64,000 nucleotides of DNA from Anastrepha obliqua (taxonomy: Eukaryota; Arthropoda; Insecta; Diptera; Tephritidae). Made by a program: the position numbers and the translations under genes. Each line of letters begins with the position of its first letter. The first letter of the stretch is position 1. Shown in pieces: positions 34,671-45,581 of this stretch. The notes below the pieces were generated by a model. The model was given only the letters and a program-made list of their open reading frames with translations. It was not told the origin of the DNA and did no database searches. The stretch spans positions 27,178,001 through 27,242,000 of the forward strand of contig NC_072893.1 of assembly GCF_027943255.1 (NCBI RefSeq), written 5' to 3'.

Positions 34671-35868
34671 TAAAAAAATATATATAAAGAAAGTAGCGAA
34701 AACACGTTCACGTCATTTGCATAATACGCATTGTTTGCTGTAACATAGAGTTTACTGTTATTTTCGTTTTATTTATATTTAAAATTTTGTTTTTTGGTTT
34801 GTGTGCTTTGTTGCCGCTATGGACTCAGCTACCTTTTCTGCCATCAATGCCAACTATTGTTGCTATCTGCGCGCTGAATCTCGTAAGATCGATGGCTTTT
34901 TCCCCAGCGTTTATTATGTTGTACTACAACCTCAAGGCATCTCATTTCCATACCTGTGCGCTCTATGTAAATATATAAGCGCTATTGTTTTGAAAGGCAC
35001 AACTAAAGGCCAGCAGATTTGATATTCACACACCTGCCAAACCGCTTGCCTTTTTAGTTAGCGCAAAAATTGCAAAGCAGAAAGGATAACAAAAGGCAAG
35101 CAAAAAATGTGATTTCAAAACATCACACACACACACACACACGAATATGCATGCATAACACACATTCAATGTTGGCTTCTTTTTTTTTATTTTTGTTTTT
35201 TTTTTTGTTTTTTGTTGCTTCAATGTAGAGGTATATGAGCACAGTATGAGCTAAAAAAAGCAGCGCAGTAACCAACACGTGCTGGCAAAAGGATTATTTT
35301 TATATAAAGCGGCAGGGGAAATTAAAATACCATGCAATGCCATTCTCATTGTTGTCATCGCCGCCAACTTGTCTGCGCTAAAGTCACAAAGTTTTCCTTT
35401 GCCTTATTAAATAAAATAAGCTACGTTGGGCTCAATACGTATTTGTTGGCGAATACGCCCATATTAAGTAAGTAAATGAAAGACGAAGAGAGGTAAGGGG
35501 CGGGCGAGGCTATTAAGCTCAGTGCTCGCTGCTTGTTAAGCTCTGCTATAAGGCTTTTAAGTTTATGTACAGACGAAAGGGGCAAAAGGATAGGGAAGGT
35601 TAAGAAAACTGAAAGTGAATTATGAAAGTGAGAACACTTTTACTTAAGCAAACATTTTATATGTAAATTAGAATAGATACGAAATTTCAGATAACAATAG
35701 AGCGGAGCTATATATAGAAGCCGCATACAATTTGTAGCGGGCGATTTCTAAATTCGGTACCTATAGAAATGCACTAGATAATCAAGAGAGTTCGTGTGGT
35801 AAAGATGCGGAGGTTTATCTTCAAATGACTCATCATCAATCTGAAAGGTCTAGCTGTACTTCTGAGCC
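34671..35868. other. No recognised gene; CA microsatellite
   Basis: Noncoding. A (CA)n run lies at about 35123-35142 and a T-rich tract at 35181-35216. The region 34801-35022 carries two short overlapping frames with no motif. Confidence 0.5.
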
Positions 35869-35869
35869 C

Positions 35870-35982
35870 GTCTTGATGATTTTCCACAAATAGTTTCTTG
35901 CGGCCTCCGGACGGCAGATGGTTTTTATGTAGAGCTCTTTATGGCAGGCATACACGCGGAGGCTTGCGGTTGTCATGCACCA
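35870..35982 (-). repeat. SINE fragment
   Basis: cttgatgattttccacaaat, cggacggcagatggttttta and ctctttatggcaggcataca match the reverse-oriented SINE body (compare 17000-17110). Head and tail are absent. Confidence 0.6.
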
Positions 35983-36194
35983 AGCCATTTTGAAACGCTG
36001 AGCTCCTGATTTTTTTTCCTGGTGAAGAGATAAGAAGAAATTTACACAAATCATTTTCCGCAACTTCGTTTTCGTCTAAAATCCTCGATGTATAGTAAAC
36101 AAAAGGGTTGGGGTTTCGACCAATATTGGCGGTAATTGTCAATGCTGGGATTTCAATGCATTTTTAATGTAATCTCGACATTTCGAGGTTCGCC

Positions 36195-38262
36195 TCGGGA
36201 CGTTCTTCTTTTTCTTCTAGATTGGCGCGATAACCGCTTAAGCGGTTTTGGCCGAGTTGAACAAAGTGCGCCAGTCGTTTCTTTCTTTTGCTAACCGGCG
36301 CCAGTTGGACACACCAAGTGAAGCAACCTTCTCCTTCTCCAACTGATATTTCCAGCGCAGAAGAGGCCTTCCTCTTCCTCTGCTACCACCAGCTAGTACC
36401 GCATCGAATACTTTCAGAGCCGGAGCGTTTATATCCATTCGGACGACATTTTCCAATCAACGAAACCTCTGGATCTGTATTCGCTGCGCTATATCTATGT
36501 CGTCGTAAAACTCATACAGCTCATCATTCCAAAAATCTTACGCAGAATCTTTCTCTCAAACACTCCAAGCATCGCTGCATTGGATGTTGTCATCGTCCAC
36601 GCTTCTGCACCATACGTTAGGACGGGCATGATGAGAGCCTTGTAGAGTGTTATTATTATTATTAGAAGGCCATTACGCACTGCGACCAGAGCTGTTCTAT
36701 TGTGAAAGGCCTATTTTTGTAACCCTAGAGTTTTAGGTTTTTTAAAAATTTTAGCACAATTTTAGGTTTGTTGTTCCAAAGATTGCATGGAGATACTACG
36801 ATACCACCAAGGTGATAAAGTCTCTGTCTGCCCAACGCAGGACATTCACAAAGCACATGTTCTTTCTATGCCCATTTCGCAAAAGCGGCAGACATTGGTC
36901 TCAGATAGACCAATATTATTTAGATGATACCTCAGGCTGCAGTGACCTGTAAGATATCCTGTGAAAAGACGCAGATCTACTCTGCTTAGTTAGAGAAGAT
37001 TGTCAGATATTCCTTTGTTGGGACTTAGGAATAGTTTGGCTTGACGCTGAGCGGCACAGTTTAGCCAGTGTGCAGCAAATTTTCTTTCCTCCCATTTCCT
37101 AAGGAATTCATTAATGTGGCTTTTTGTGAGTCCACAGAAAGGCTCAGGACCAGTAAGTTGCATATTTGCTCCTTGTTTTGCAAGGTCAGCAGCCATTTCA
37201 TTCCCCTCATGTCCTTCATGTCCCGGAATCCAGCCTAGTGTTACTATGTTGAGGTTCCCTAACGTGTTGAGAAGGTTTAGGCAATCATTTACCAATTTGG
37301 AGGTGATAGTTGTTAATAGAAGGGCTTTTAAAGCCGCTTGGCTATCTGAAAGTATGTAGATGTGAGTACCTCTCATTTTCCTGCTAAGGCATTCTCTCAC
37401 ACATATTTCGATGGCATGTATTTCTGCCTGGAATATTGTTGGGTAGAGTCCCATCGGAAACGATTTTTCTAATTTAGGCCCATTGATTCCTGCCCCTGTG
37501 CTACCATTTTCCAATTACGACCCATCAGTAAACCATAGCTCAGAGCCAGGTTTGAAAGTGATAGAATTAGTTCTCCAGTCTGTGCGTTCATTAATTATAA
37601 CTTGGAAGTTCCTGAAGAGTATTGGTTTAGGTGATAGTATATCATCCCTATGAAGAATGGGACTATGTAGGAAGTCTTCTAAGATCTTTAAATGTCCTTT
37701 CATATCCCCACTTTTGAGTTCAGATACATATACCTTTTAATCTTAAGGCACTCGAGCGAGCTTCCCTTTCAATCAAGATTGAAAGCAGTGGTATGTTCAG
37801 GAGCACACCCAATGCATCCGTGGGACATGTTTTCATAGCCCCTGTAATACCAACACATATCAGGCGATGCAGTTTATTTAATTCGTTTGTAGAGTGTTAA
37901 TTTTGAGGTCGAGAGAGAACTTTACTACTCATTTGCCTGCTTACTCCAAAGTAGCACTTGTTGGCAAGAGAGATTCTACGTTGGATTTCCAGGCTGGCAT
38001 TGTTACCGGTGTTAATGCTGGCTCCTAAATAAAGGGAGTATCTTACAAACCCGAAATCATAACTGTCAACAGTGACGTGGGTGCCGATACGCGAGTGCGC
38101 CGACTGTTTGTTTGAAGAAGGAGGTACTTCGTTTTGTCCTCGTTCACCACCAGACCCATTCGCTTTGCCTCTTTATCCAGTTTGGAAGAGGCAGAACTAA
38201 CAGCGCGGCTATTGAGGCAGATGATGTCAATATAATCGGCATACGCCAACAATTGTACGCTC
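36195..38262 (-). mobile_element. RTE-like element split by a nested insertion
   Basis: The upstream part (37887-38262, read on minus) carries MLAYADYIDIICLNSRAVSS, LDKEAKRMGLVVNEDKTKYL and, in another frame, LEIQRRISLANKCYFG. The RT catalytic YADD reads YADY here, so a catalytic Asp is lost. The downstream part (36195-36652) carries LYKALIMPVLTYGAEAWTMT, GVFERKILRKIFG, then ALKVFDAVLAGGSRGRGRPL and LLRWKYQLEKE. The two parts join at ttgtagagtgtta, which is duplicated on both sides of the insert. The 5' end is truncated at about 38262. Confidence 0.85.
36653..37886 (-). mobile_element. I/LOA-like non-LTR 3' end nested in RTE-like element
   Basis: The insert is bounded by the 13 bp duplication ttgtagagtgtta (36640-36652 and 37887-37899). 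Its minus-strand 3' end is a TAA repeat (plus strand ttattattatta at 36650-36664), as known for I-type elements. Coding on minus: GAMKTCPTDALGVLLN, WFTDGS then (after a stop) GSTGAGINGP, IFQAEIHAIEICVREC, LSDSQAALKAL and WIPGHEGHEGNEMAADL, a nearly complete RNase H with D-E-D-D residues. Then LTGHCSLRYHLNNIGL and CRFCEMGIE form the terminal knuckle. The stop that follows TDGS, and others, make it inactive. Confidence 0.88.
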
Positions 38263-38267
38263 TAACT

Positions 38268-38872
38268 CATAAGCACTAGTCCCGACTTTAGTTTTCGGGA
38301 CTTACAAAAGTGGGCATTTTTAGATTGCTATCCTAACTAATTAGTTTTTCCAGATCTTACAAGCTACTGAAAAATTAAAAAAAAAAAATATTAATAAATT
38401 ATTTCGGGATTCACATAAACTATCCCCGAAATTTTCGGGACATACCAAAATCGGGATTTCCAGACTGCTATCCTAACTAAATAGTTTGTTCAAATCTTGC
38501 AAGCTACTGAAAAAATTAAAAAAAATATCGATAAATTATTTCGGGATTCACATAAACTAGGGTCTTACAAAAATCGGGATGTCTTGATTGCTAAACTAAC
38601 TAAAAGTTTTTCCAGATCTTGCAAGCTACAAAAAATATAGAAAATATATTGATAAATTATTTCAGGATTCATATACACTAGTCCCGGCATTTTCGGGACT
38701 TACAAAAATCGGGATTCTAAAATTGCTATCCTAAATAGTTTCTTCAAACCTTATAAGCTGTAGAAAAAAAAAATTATAATACATAAATTATTTCGGGATT
38801 CACATGACTAGTCCCGCCATTTTCGGGACCTACAAAATCAGGGACTCCTTAATTGCTATCCCTAACAAGTAT
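38268..38872. repeat. ~130 bp satellite with internal hairpin
   Basis: At least four tandem units. The landmark attatttcgggattcacat occurs at 38398 and 38535, in a variant form at 38657, and at 38787 (spacings 137, 122 and 130 bp). Units share cttacaaaaatcgggatt and attgctatcctaact. Several carry an inverted pair agtcccg...cgggact separated by about 9-12 bases, which could form a short hairpin. The array begins immediately at the truncated 5' end of the RTE-like element. Confidence 0.88.
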
Positions 38873-40314
38873 GCCTAAAAATACACACCTATATTTACGA
38901 GTCCCTAGGTTGAAGTAGGAGCATCATATCCTTCAGTCAAGGTTGCCGCTGCACTCTTAACGACGTCACTCAGCGCGGCGCAAGGAATGCGTATTTTCGC
39001 TTGAATGACGGCAACGTCAGCTGAAGTGCAGAGGGAAAATCGTGAAAACTGACGCCATGGTGATTGCTGATGAACACATGAATTATTATATTCCACACTG
39101 GGCGACTTATCCCACAGCCGTCTGCGCCCATCCTTTCATACATTCATCCATGTATAGAACAAGTAAGTAGGACGCATAGCACCCCGCAACTCTCGTTGCG
39201 TTGATGTGGCGCATGCGGTGAGTTATTGTGCGTGTGTGTTTGTGTATGTCTTCATAGCGTTATCACATTAATTCTGTCATGGATAATAACCCCTGGTGCT
39301 GTTAAAGCGGTGTTTGTCTGGTGATAATTACGTAATGACTTTGGGCACAGCTACCAACCAGTTATAATGGCAGCTAGCAAAAAACACAGAAGCAAAGCGC
39401 AATGGGCGCGCATAGATATAAACCTACTTTCGCATAAAGCATCGCCCATTCACAGCTTGCTTGCAATAGCTAACCTTTCTAGCCTTTAATATTTACTACC
39501 CTTTCTCGACTTCTCTTTTATAGCTGTTGCCGCCTTTCCTGTGCCATTATTTTTATCTGCTGCTTGTTGGCGCATTTATTATTATCATTATTATGTTTCC
39601 CTCAACATTGCATTGCTTTATTTGCTCTACATTTGTACGCTTTAATTACACCTGCCTCAAAGGCCAAATTGAGTTTCCCTGTTTACTTGCTTTCGTTGGC
39701 GGAGGGGACGTGGTAGTTGCCTGCAATCCGTTGGTGTTTTCATTGTCACAAGTTGCTAGTGGGTAGAGAAAACACGTGGCGACAGGTGACGGCAAAGTAA
39801 TGATTTGGCAGCTGCGTGTATGCTTTGCGGTCCACTCAATGCGATGAGTTGGGCTTAGTGCAGGCATAACTACACTCACACATACATACATACATACAAA
39901 TGTAGTTATCTGCATATTTTAAAAATATAACTTTATCCACATTTTACAGGAGTCGTCATCAGTTGCAACCCTTCCATTAATAGATAATCTCGCTTCCATC
40001 CACCACTTCGGTAAATGAATATTAATGAACTCGTATTTACACTCGCAATCCATATCCTTTTTTCGCACTCCGCCAATTTTACAAGCCTACGAAATGTTAC
40101 GTATCTGTTGTGAATATCATTTAACTTATTAATGATTTTAATAGCACACATACATCCGCATATATGTGTGAGCAGTGGTGGAGCTACAATCAAACAAGGG
40201 GGAGTTTGTTCCAAAGTATTTCTCAAGTTGTTCATATGTTGCAGGATGTCCACAAGTGTTCCTTTACTGGTAAAGAAATTGACTACGGTATGAATAGGGC
40301 GTGCTTTTCTTAAG
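38873..40314. other. No recognised gene
   Basis: Noncoding sequence of near-average composition for the window, with a (CATA)n run near 39880-39898. Reading frames at 39527-39915 lie on opposite strands over one another and show no motif. Confidence 0.5.
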
Positions 40315-41590
40315 TACAGGGTGGCTGATGAAAGCCGCTACCAAAAAAAAATTGAAAAACTTTTTTTCTTTTTAAGTTATCTGTTCCATTTTTGTTTTAA
40401 TTTGCAGATTGATCTTTAGAATTTATTAAAATGGATAACTGGGACACGCAAACAAGAATTTGGATAGTTCGCCGCTATCACGCACTGGAGTCCGTAGTTT
40501 TGGTACAGAGAGAGTACAGGCGGATGTTTGGCGGCGATCCCCCGAGCAGATGGACCATAATGAGACTGGTGAATAATTTTGCTGAGCAAGGAACAGTCGC
40601 AAGAAGGCCTTATCATCGAAACCCACCAGTTCGGACGGAGGAAACGATCGCTGCTGTAGCTGCAGCTATACAAAGCAATCCAAGGGTTTCAACAAGAAGC
40701 TTATCTGCTCAACTTGGTGTCAGCCGACAGTCTTTGCAAACAATAATGCACAAAGATTTAGACTTATTTCCCTACAAAATTCAAATGGTTAACAAACTGA
40801 ATCCTGCAAATGGTGGAAGAAGACCAAAACATGTTAAACTGCCTTTTCATGTCTGATGAGGCCCATTTCGATTTAAACGGCAATGTGAACAAACAAAATT
40901 GTCGAATATGGAGTACTTCTAACCCACAGATACTCCACGAGACGGAATTGCATCCTCTTCGCGTGACAGTGTGGTGTGCGGTTTCTTCACGCTGTATAGT
41001 CGGGCCTTATTTTTTTGAAGAAAATGGTCACACCCTTACAGTTACTGGAGACACTTTTGAAAATGCTGAAAGAATTTTTCTATCCAGAACTACGCCGAAA
41101 GAGAATTCCTCTCAACTCTGTGTGGTTTCAACAAGATGGGGCAACGTCTCACATAGCCCAGACTGTTATGACAGAGTTGCGACGAAAATTTCCCAATAAA
41201 CTGATTTCAAGAAACTCCGAATTTCGTTGGCCCCCCAGGTCGCCTGACCTTACTGCACCTGACTTTTTCTTGTGGGGTTTATGTAAACAAGAAGTTTATA
41301 AAACAAAGCCAACCAATTTGGATGAACTAAAACAATCCATTCGGGCAACAATTGCGGCTATTCCTGTCGCAACTCTCAAAGCAGCAGTGAACAACTTTTT
41401 ACTAAGATGCCGCACTTGTGTCAACGAGCATGGGGGGCATTTAAATTCAATTATTTTTAAAACTAGTTAAGCTACATGTAATAAAATTTAATGACCTTCA
41501 ACTTGAAAAAAAAAAATAAATGAATTTCATACACTAAAAAAAAAGTTATTTGAGTTTCTTAATGTAGCAAAATTCATCAGCCACCCTGTA
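40315..41590 (+). mobile_element. DD41D-type Tc1/mariner element, second family
   Basis: The termini cagggtggctgatgaa match exactly as inverted repeats at 40317 and 41588. TA flanks the element (40315-40316 and 41589-41590). The body is 1272 bp, the expected full length. The termini share no clear similarity with copies A and B, and the transposase differs throughout, so this is a distinct family. Confidence 0.92.
40431..41470 (+). pseudogene. DD41D transposase (second family), two frame changes
   Basis: From ATG 40431: MDNWDTQTRIWIVRRYHALE, then the first HTH, ARRPYHRNPPVRTEETIAAV, STRSLSAQLGVSRQSLQTIM (second HTH) and KDLDLFPYKIQMVNKLNPAN. A frame change, probably with a small loss, precedes QMVEEDQNML and LFMSDEAHFDLNGNVNKQNC (first Asp). 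A second change near 41055 leads to KMLKEFFYPELRRKRI, NSVWFQQDGATSHIAQ (second Asp) and WPPRSPDLTAPDFFLWGL (third Asp, 41 residues between). The frame closes with GGHLNSIIFKTS and a stop. All three Asp codons are present. Close to complete, inactive only through the two frame lesions I can see. Confidence 0.9.
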
Positions 41591-42018
41591 TTTGGCATAT
41601 TTTGCACTACTAATAGAGAATGAATGAAGCAGACCATTCTAGCGAAACTAGCCTCGCGACTTACCCAACCCCTTGGCCACACGAAATGTTCAATACATTC
41701 ACAATTTTTTACCGATGCATTCATATTTTCGAACTTTCACGGCTTCTGGCAACAAAATTTCAGTAAATTTTGACAAATGCTGCAAGTAAATGTCAAAAAA
41801 TTAAAAGATTGGGTGAACTGCGATTGTGGCAGAACCTTCAAAAAAATGTTTGAAATGAACTTACACGTTTTTCAATGAGATTACAAATTCTCTACTTCCT
41901 CCACAAAGAATTACTTGGACGTGTGGCTTCTGTGTTATTAGCCAACTCATATGCAGACGCTCATGAAGCGGGCGCTTAGTTAGAAAGAATCGAAAATAAG
42001 AGAATAGTTTTTTATTTA
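41591..42018. other. No recognised gene
   Basis: Noncoding spacer between two transposons. Short frames without motifs. Confidence 0.5.
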
Positions 42019-43126
42019 TATTGGGTAGTCGAAAAAGTCTTTTCGTATTTCTAATCAAACTTCAACTCATTTTTTTATATTTATAATGAACTTTATTAAA
42101 CCAAATATGTACCATTTTGGTTGACCACCTTTTGCCATTTTTCTTCTAGAGACATTATTCCATCAGTGTACAACTTTTGTGGTTTCTCGGCGAAAAACTG
42201 CGACAAGTAATTTTCACAGGTTTCTCTTGAAGCCAACTTTACTCCATTAAGGGAGTTCTGCATTGACCGAAACAAATGGTAGTCCGATGGTGCAAGGTCA
42301 GGGCTATATGGTGGATGCATCAAAACTTCCCAGCCAAGCTCTCCCAGTTTTTTGCCGAGTCATCAAAGATGTGTGTGGCCTAGTGTTGTCCTGATGGAAG
42401 ACGACGCCCTTTCTGCTGATCAGTTCTGGCCGTTTTTTTTCGATTGCTTGCTTCAGTCTCATCAGTTGTTGACAGTAAAGTGTAGAATCAATCGTTCGAA
42501 CAGGCTGGAGCAGCTCATAGTGGATGATTCCTTTCCAATCCCACCAAACACACAGCATAACCTTTCGAGGCGTCAATCCTGGCTTTGCGACCATTTGTTG
42601 AGCTTCACCACCCTTGCACCATGATCTTTTTCGCACATTATTGTCGTATTTGATCCACTTTTCGTAACCTTCAGAAATGGTTCGATTTCATTTCGTTTCA
42701 GCAAAGAATCGCAGATGTTAATTCGGTCCATTAAATTTTTCACAGACAATTTATGTGGTACCCAAACATCGAGCTTCTGTTTGTAACCAGCCTTTTTTAA
42801 ATGGTTCAAAACCGTTTAATGATGAATGTTTAGTGCCTTGGCGATGTCATGGCAGCTTATGTGACGGTCCTGGCCAATCTTTTCCATAATTTCATCGACT
42901 TTTTCAACGATAGGTCGACCGGAGCGAGGTGCATCTTTCACATCGAAATTTCCAGAACGGAAGCGAGCGAACCATTGTTGTGCTACACGAACTGATACTC
43001 GTACAGCATCGTGTCCGTAAACTTCACAAATTTCATTGGTGGCTTGCGTGGCATTCTTCCCTTTTTTATACAAAAATTTCAAAATATAGCGAATTTCTTA
43101 ATAATTTTCACTCATTTTTGAACAGC
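42019..43126 (-). mobile_element. Mariner, mellifera-type, 5' end lost to insertion
   Basis: The left terminus (the element's 3' end) is ttgggtagtcgaaaaagtct after TA at 42019-42020. The transposase reads on the minus strand. At 43127 the sequence is cut by another mariner. I could not find the matching reverse-complement terminus (agactttttcgactacccaa) to the right of that insert, so the opposite end is missing. Confidence 0.88.
42093..43115 (-). pseudogene. Mariner transposase (mellifera-type), several lesions
   Basis: The start region near 43115 reads MSENY, then a stop, then EIRYILKFLYKKGKNATQAT. Next are AQQWFARFRSGNFDVKDAPR, SGRPIVEKVDEIMEKI, DRHISCHDIAKALNIHH, a stop, and TVLNHLKKAGYKQKLDVWVP. 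After KRNEIEPFLK the frame breaks in the region of the first Asp (GDEKW not intact). It resumes with KRSWCKGGEAQQMVAKPGLT, VVFHQDNTRPHTSLMTRQK (second Asp), breaks again, and ends HPPYSPDLAPSDYHLFRSMQ (third Asp) to NQNGTYLV. At least two stops and two frame changes. It differs in many residues from the 15.8 kb copy, so these are separate mellifera-type lineages. Confidence 0.88.
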
Positions 43127-44394
43127 TACGAGGGGTGCATTTTATATTTCGGGATTTGGCAACCCTGGTGTTGCAATCTGGCAACTGACAGCTGTATCGC
43201 AAAGTTTGACATTTTTTGGCTTTTACGTACTCAGAACGTTTTGAAATACCAGCGCTATTTGTGTTGCTTACAGTAATTTAAAAGATTCATCTCGGTCTAA
43301 AAATGGAATTAATTTCGACGTGGATTAACTCAGCAACATTGCATGGATGAACTTAATTCATTTTTTGGCGACGAAGCTCCATCAAAGACCAGTGTTTATC
43401 GATGGTATGGTGAATTCAATCGTGGTCGTAGTTCACTCCAAGACGAATTTCGTGAAGGTCGTCCAAAAGCAGTTGTTGTTCCGAAAACCATTGATGCTGT
43501 GCGCGAACTGATATTGAAAGATCGTCATGTGACCTATCGTGAGATTGAGATAATCTTAGGCATTAGTCGGACCAGCATACATTCAATATTGCATAAACAT
43601 TTGACTGTCAAAAAAATTTGTTCGCGTTGAATCCCACACAATTTGTCAATCGCTCAAAAAAAGTCTCGTGTTGATTGGTCGAAGGAAATGCTCAAAAAAT
43701 ACTCGTACGATCGCGGGGCTTCGAAACACGTCTATGACATCGTGACAGGTGATGAATCATGGATTTACGCATATGAGCCCGAAAGTAAACAGCAGTCGAC
43801 TGTATGGGTATTTCAAGATGAGCCAAATCCAACAAAAGTTGTTCGCGCACGAAGCACTTCCAAGCAAATGGTCGCCTGTTTTTTTCGGAAAGACTGGACA
43901 TGTCGCAACCGTACCACTAGAACAACGCAGAACAGTAAATTCTGAGTGGTACACAACCATTTGTTTACCAGTTGTCTTCCAAGAAATTAGGAAAACCAAT
44001 CGCCAAAGACGGATCCTTCTTCACCAGGACAATGCGAGCTCTCACACATCGGTTCAACCAACTGCATTTTTGAGCACCCAAACCATCGAATTAATGGGTA
44101 ATCCGCCGTATAGTCCTGACTTGGCACCGAATGACTTCTTTTTATTCCCGTACGTAAAAAACAAACTAAGAGGTCAACGTTTTTCGACACCTGAAGAAGC
44201 GGTTGCGGCATTCAGAATGCATGTTTTGGAGGTACCTCATTCAGAGTGGCAAAAGTGCTTCAACAATTGGTTCAAACGCATACAAAAGTGTATAGATCTT
44301 CATGGAGAATATCTTGAAAAACAATAAAGTGATTTTCGATGATTAAAATTTGTTTTTGTTCTCTAATCCCGACATATAAAAGGCACCCCTCGTA
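43127..44394 (+). mobile_element. Mariner, vertumnana/mori-like, inserted in another mariner
   Basis: The left end cgaggggtgcattttatatt and the reverse complement of the right end (cgaggggtgccttttatatg) are inverted repeats of about 26 bp. TA flanks at 43127-43128 and 44393-44394. The body is 1264 bp. It sits immediately upstream of the ATG of the minus-strand mellifera-type mariner and is therefore younger than that copy. The clade name is tentative. Confidence 0.9.
43303..44327 (+). pseudogene. Mariner transposase (vertumnana/mori-like), three lesions
   Basis: MEL at 43303 is followed by a small frameshifting deletion of the first helix (compare the N-terminus kept at 11545). The frame resumes FRRGLTQQHCMDELNSFFGD, APSKTSVYRWYGEFNRGRSS, RPKAVVVPKTIDAVRELILK and LGISRTSIHSILHKHLTVKK. 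A stop replaces Trp after KICSR (43628-43630), then IPHNLSIAQKKSRVDW and YDIVTGDESWIYAYEPES (first Asp) follow. A frame change in a T run near 43880 precedes GKTGHVATVPLEQRRT, ILLHQDNASSHTS (second Asp) and NPPYSPDLAPNDFFLFPYVK (third Asp). The end is DLHGEYLEKQ. All three catalytic Asp codons remain. Confidence 0.9.
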
Positions 44395-44756
44395 TAACAG
44401 CACTCTAATATTCATATTATCGATATATAAGCCGCCTCCTAGCTTTTCATGTCATTTAAATATAATGCAAACGGCGACATCAAACATCCTTGTCTAACTC
44501 CTGATAGGGTATAAAATTCTTCCGACACTACATTATTCTTTTTCACCACATATTTTGTTGTCATGTACCCTTTTCCAAAGAATTTATAAATTTAGTGGGT
44601 AAACCATTTTCATGCAGCTTGTAGAAAAGCGGATTTCTTGGATCATCAAATCAAATCAAATGCTGCTCTGAAGTCTGCAAAGAAACAATACACTTACCTA
44701 TTTTCGCAAAATTTCAAATTCGCCATTGATGCTCTTGCAATGAATGATTTGTTTCA
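44395..44756. other. No recognised gene
   Basis: Noncoding spacer between the vertumnana/mori-like mariner and a TTAA miniature element. It includes sequence (ctcctagcttttcatgtcat to ctgatagggtataaaat, 44430-44515) that on the minus strand could be an RTE-like remnant, but I could not support that. Confidence 0.4.
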
Positions 44757-45474
44757 TTAAGGGGTAGTCAGAGGCCCGAAAAAATGAAGATTTTCAATAT
44801 TTTTTTTTTTTTTGCTAGTCAGTTGTTTTATTTTACAAAAATAAAAACATAGCATTAATATTATCATATGTCGACTTGACTTTAGCAAAATGTCAAAAAA
44901 AAAAAAAATTATAATTGTAAAAGTTATTGCTGTTTGTGTGGAGCCCGTTTCTCCAGAAGTCCCTTGCGGGGATCATCACAAATCCTTGGAGATTCATCTA
45001 AAATCAATCGGAGAGAGAAATTAGTTTTATTATTAGATAAACTTATGACTGATCGAAACTTTTTCTCAAAATTTTACAATATGGCGGCCTCAGGAAATAT
45101 TTTTCAGATTTTCAAGAGAAAACCGACAATTAATTGTTTAAAAAATATAGAAATTTTTGAGAAAAAATTCTTCGATCAGGCACGAGTTTTTTATGTTTTT
45201 CAAAAGCAGTATATATTTTTTTGAAATCTACCAAGCGGGTTTTAAGTTACAGTGATCACCAGTTCAAAAAACATAGTTTTGAGAAAATCGCATTTAAAGT
45301 TTTGCTATCGAGCTCCGGAGCGCCCGAGCGCCCTTTGTTAATTGTTGAATAACTCGAAAAGTATTTATCGCATTCACTTAAAATTTTCACACAATATTTG
45401 AAAAATATTATACTTTAATCAAATGCAAAAAAAATTCAAGTTTTTGAAAATTCTGACTACCCCTAACCCCTTAA
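44757..45474. mobile_element. TTAA miniature element (Kolobok-like MITE)
   Basis: TTAA flanks a 710 bp body (44757-44760 and 45471-45474). The left end ggggtagtcagagg and the reverse complement of the right end (ggggttaggggtagtcagaa) share ggggtagtcaga, with an extra gggg-tta duplicated at the right. No transposase was recognised. The single forward frame at 44934-45224 (96 codons) has no motif. TTAA flanks and GGGG-starting termini fit Kolobok-type mobilisation (inference). Its termini differ from the 8.9 kb element. Confidence 0.72.
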
Positions 45475-45581
45475 AATGTAGGAGAATCCCATTATGAAAC
45501 TTACTGAGGTTACAGAGCTAGTTCTAAGCTATTATTAAGAAAAATAAGATTAGAATTTTTAGGATATTTTTCAAAAATAAT

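Noticed and set aside
38268..38872. CRISPR-like array
   Set aside because: Units differ along their whole length and abut directly, with no short identical repeats alternating with unique spacers. This is a eukaryotic satellite.
44934..45224. Possible gene inside the TTAA miniature
   Set aside because: 96 codons without any transposase or other motif, in a sequence that looks like subterminal AT-rich filler.
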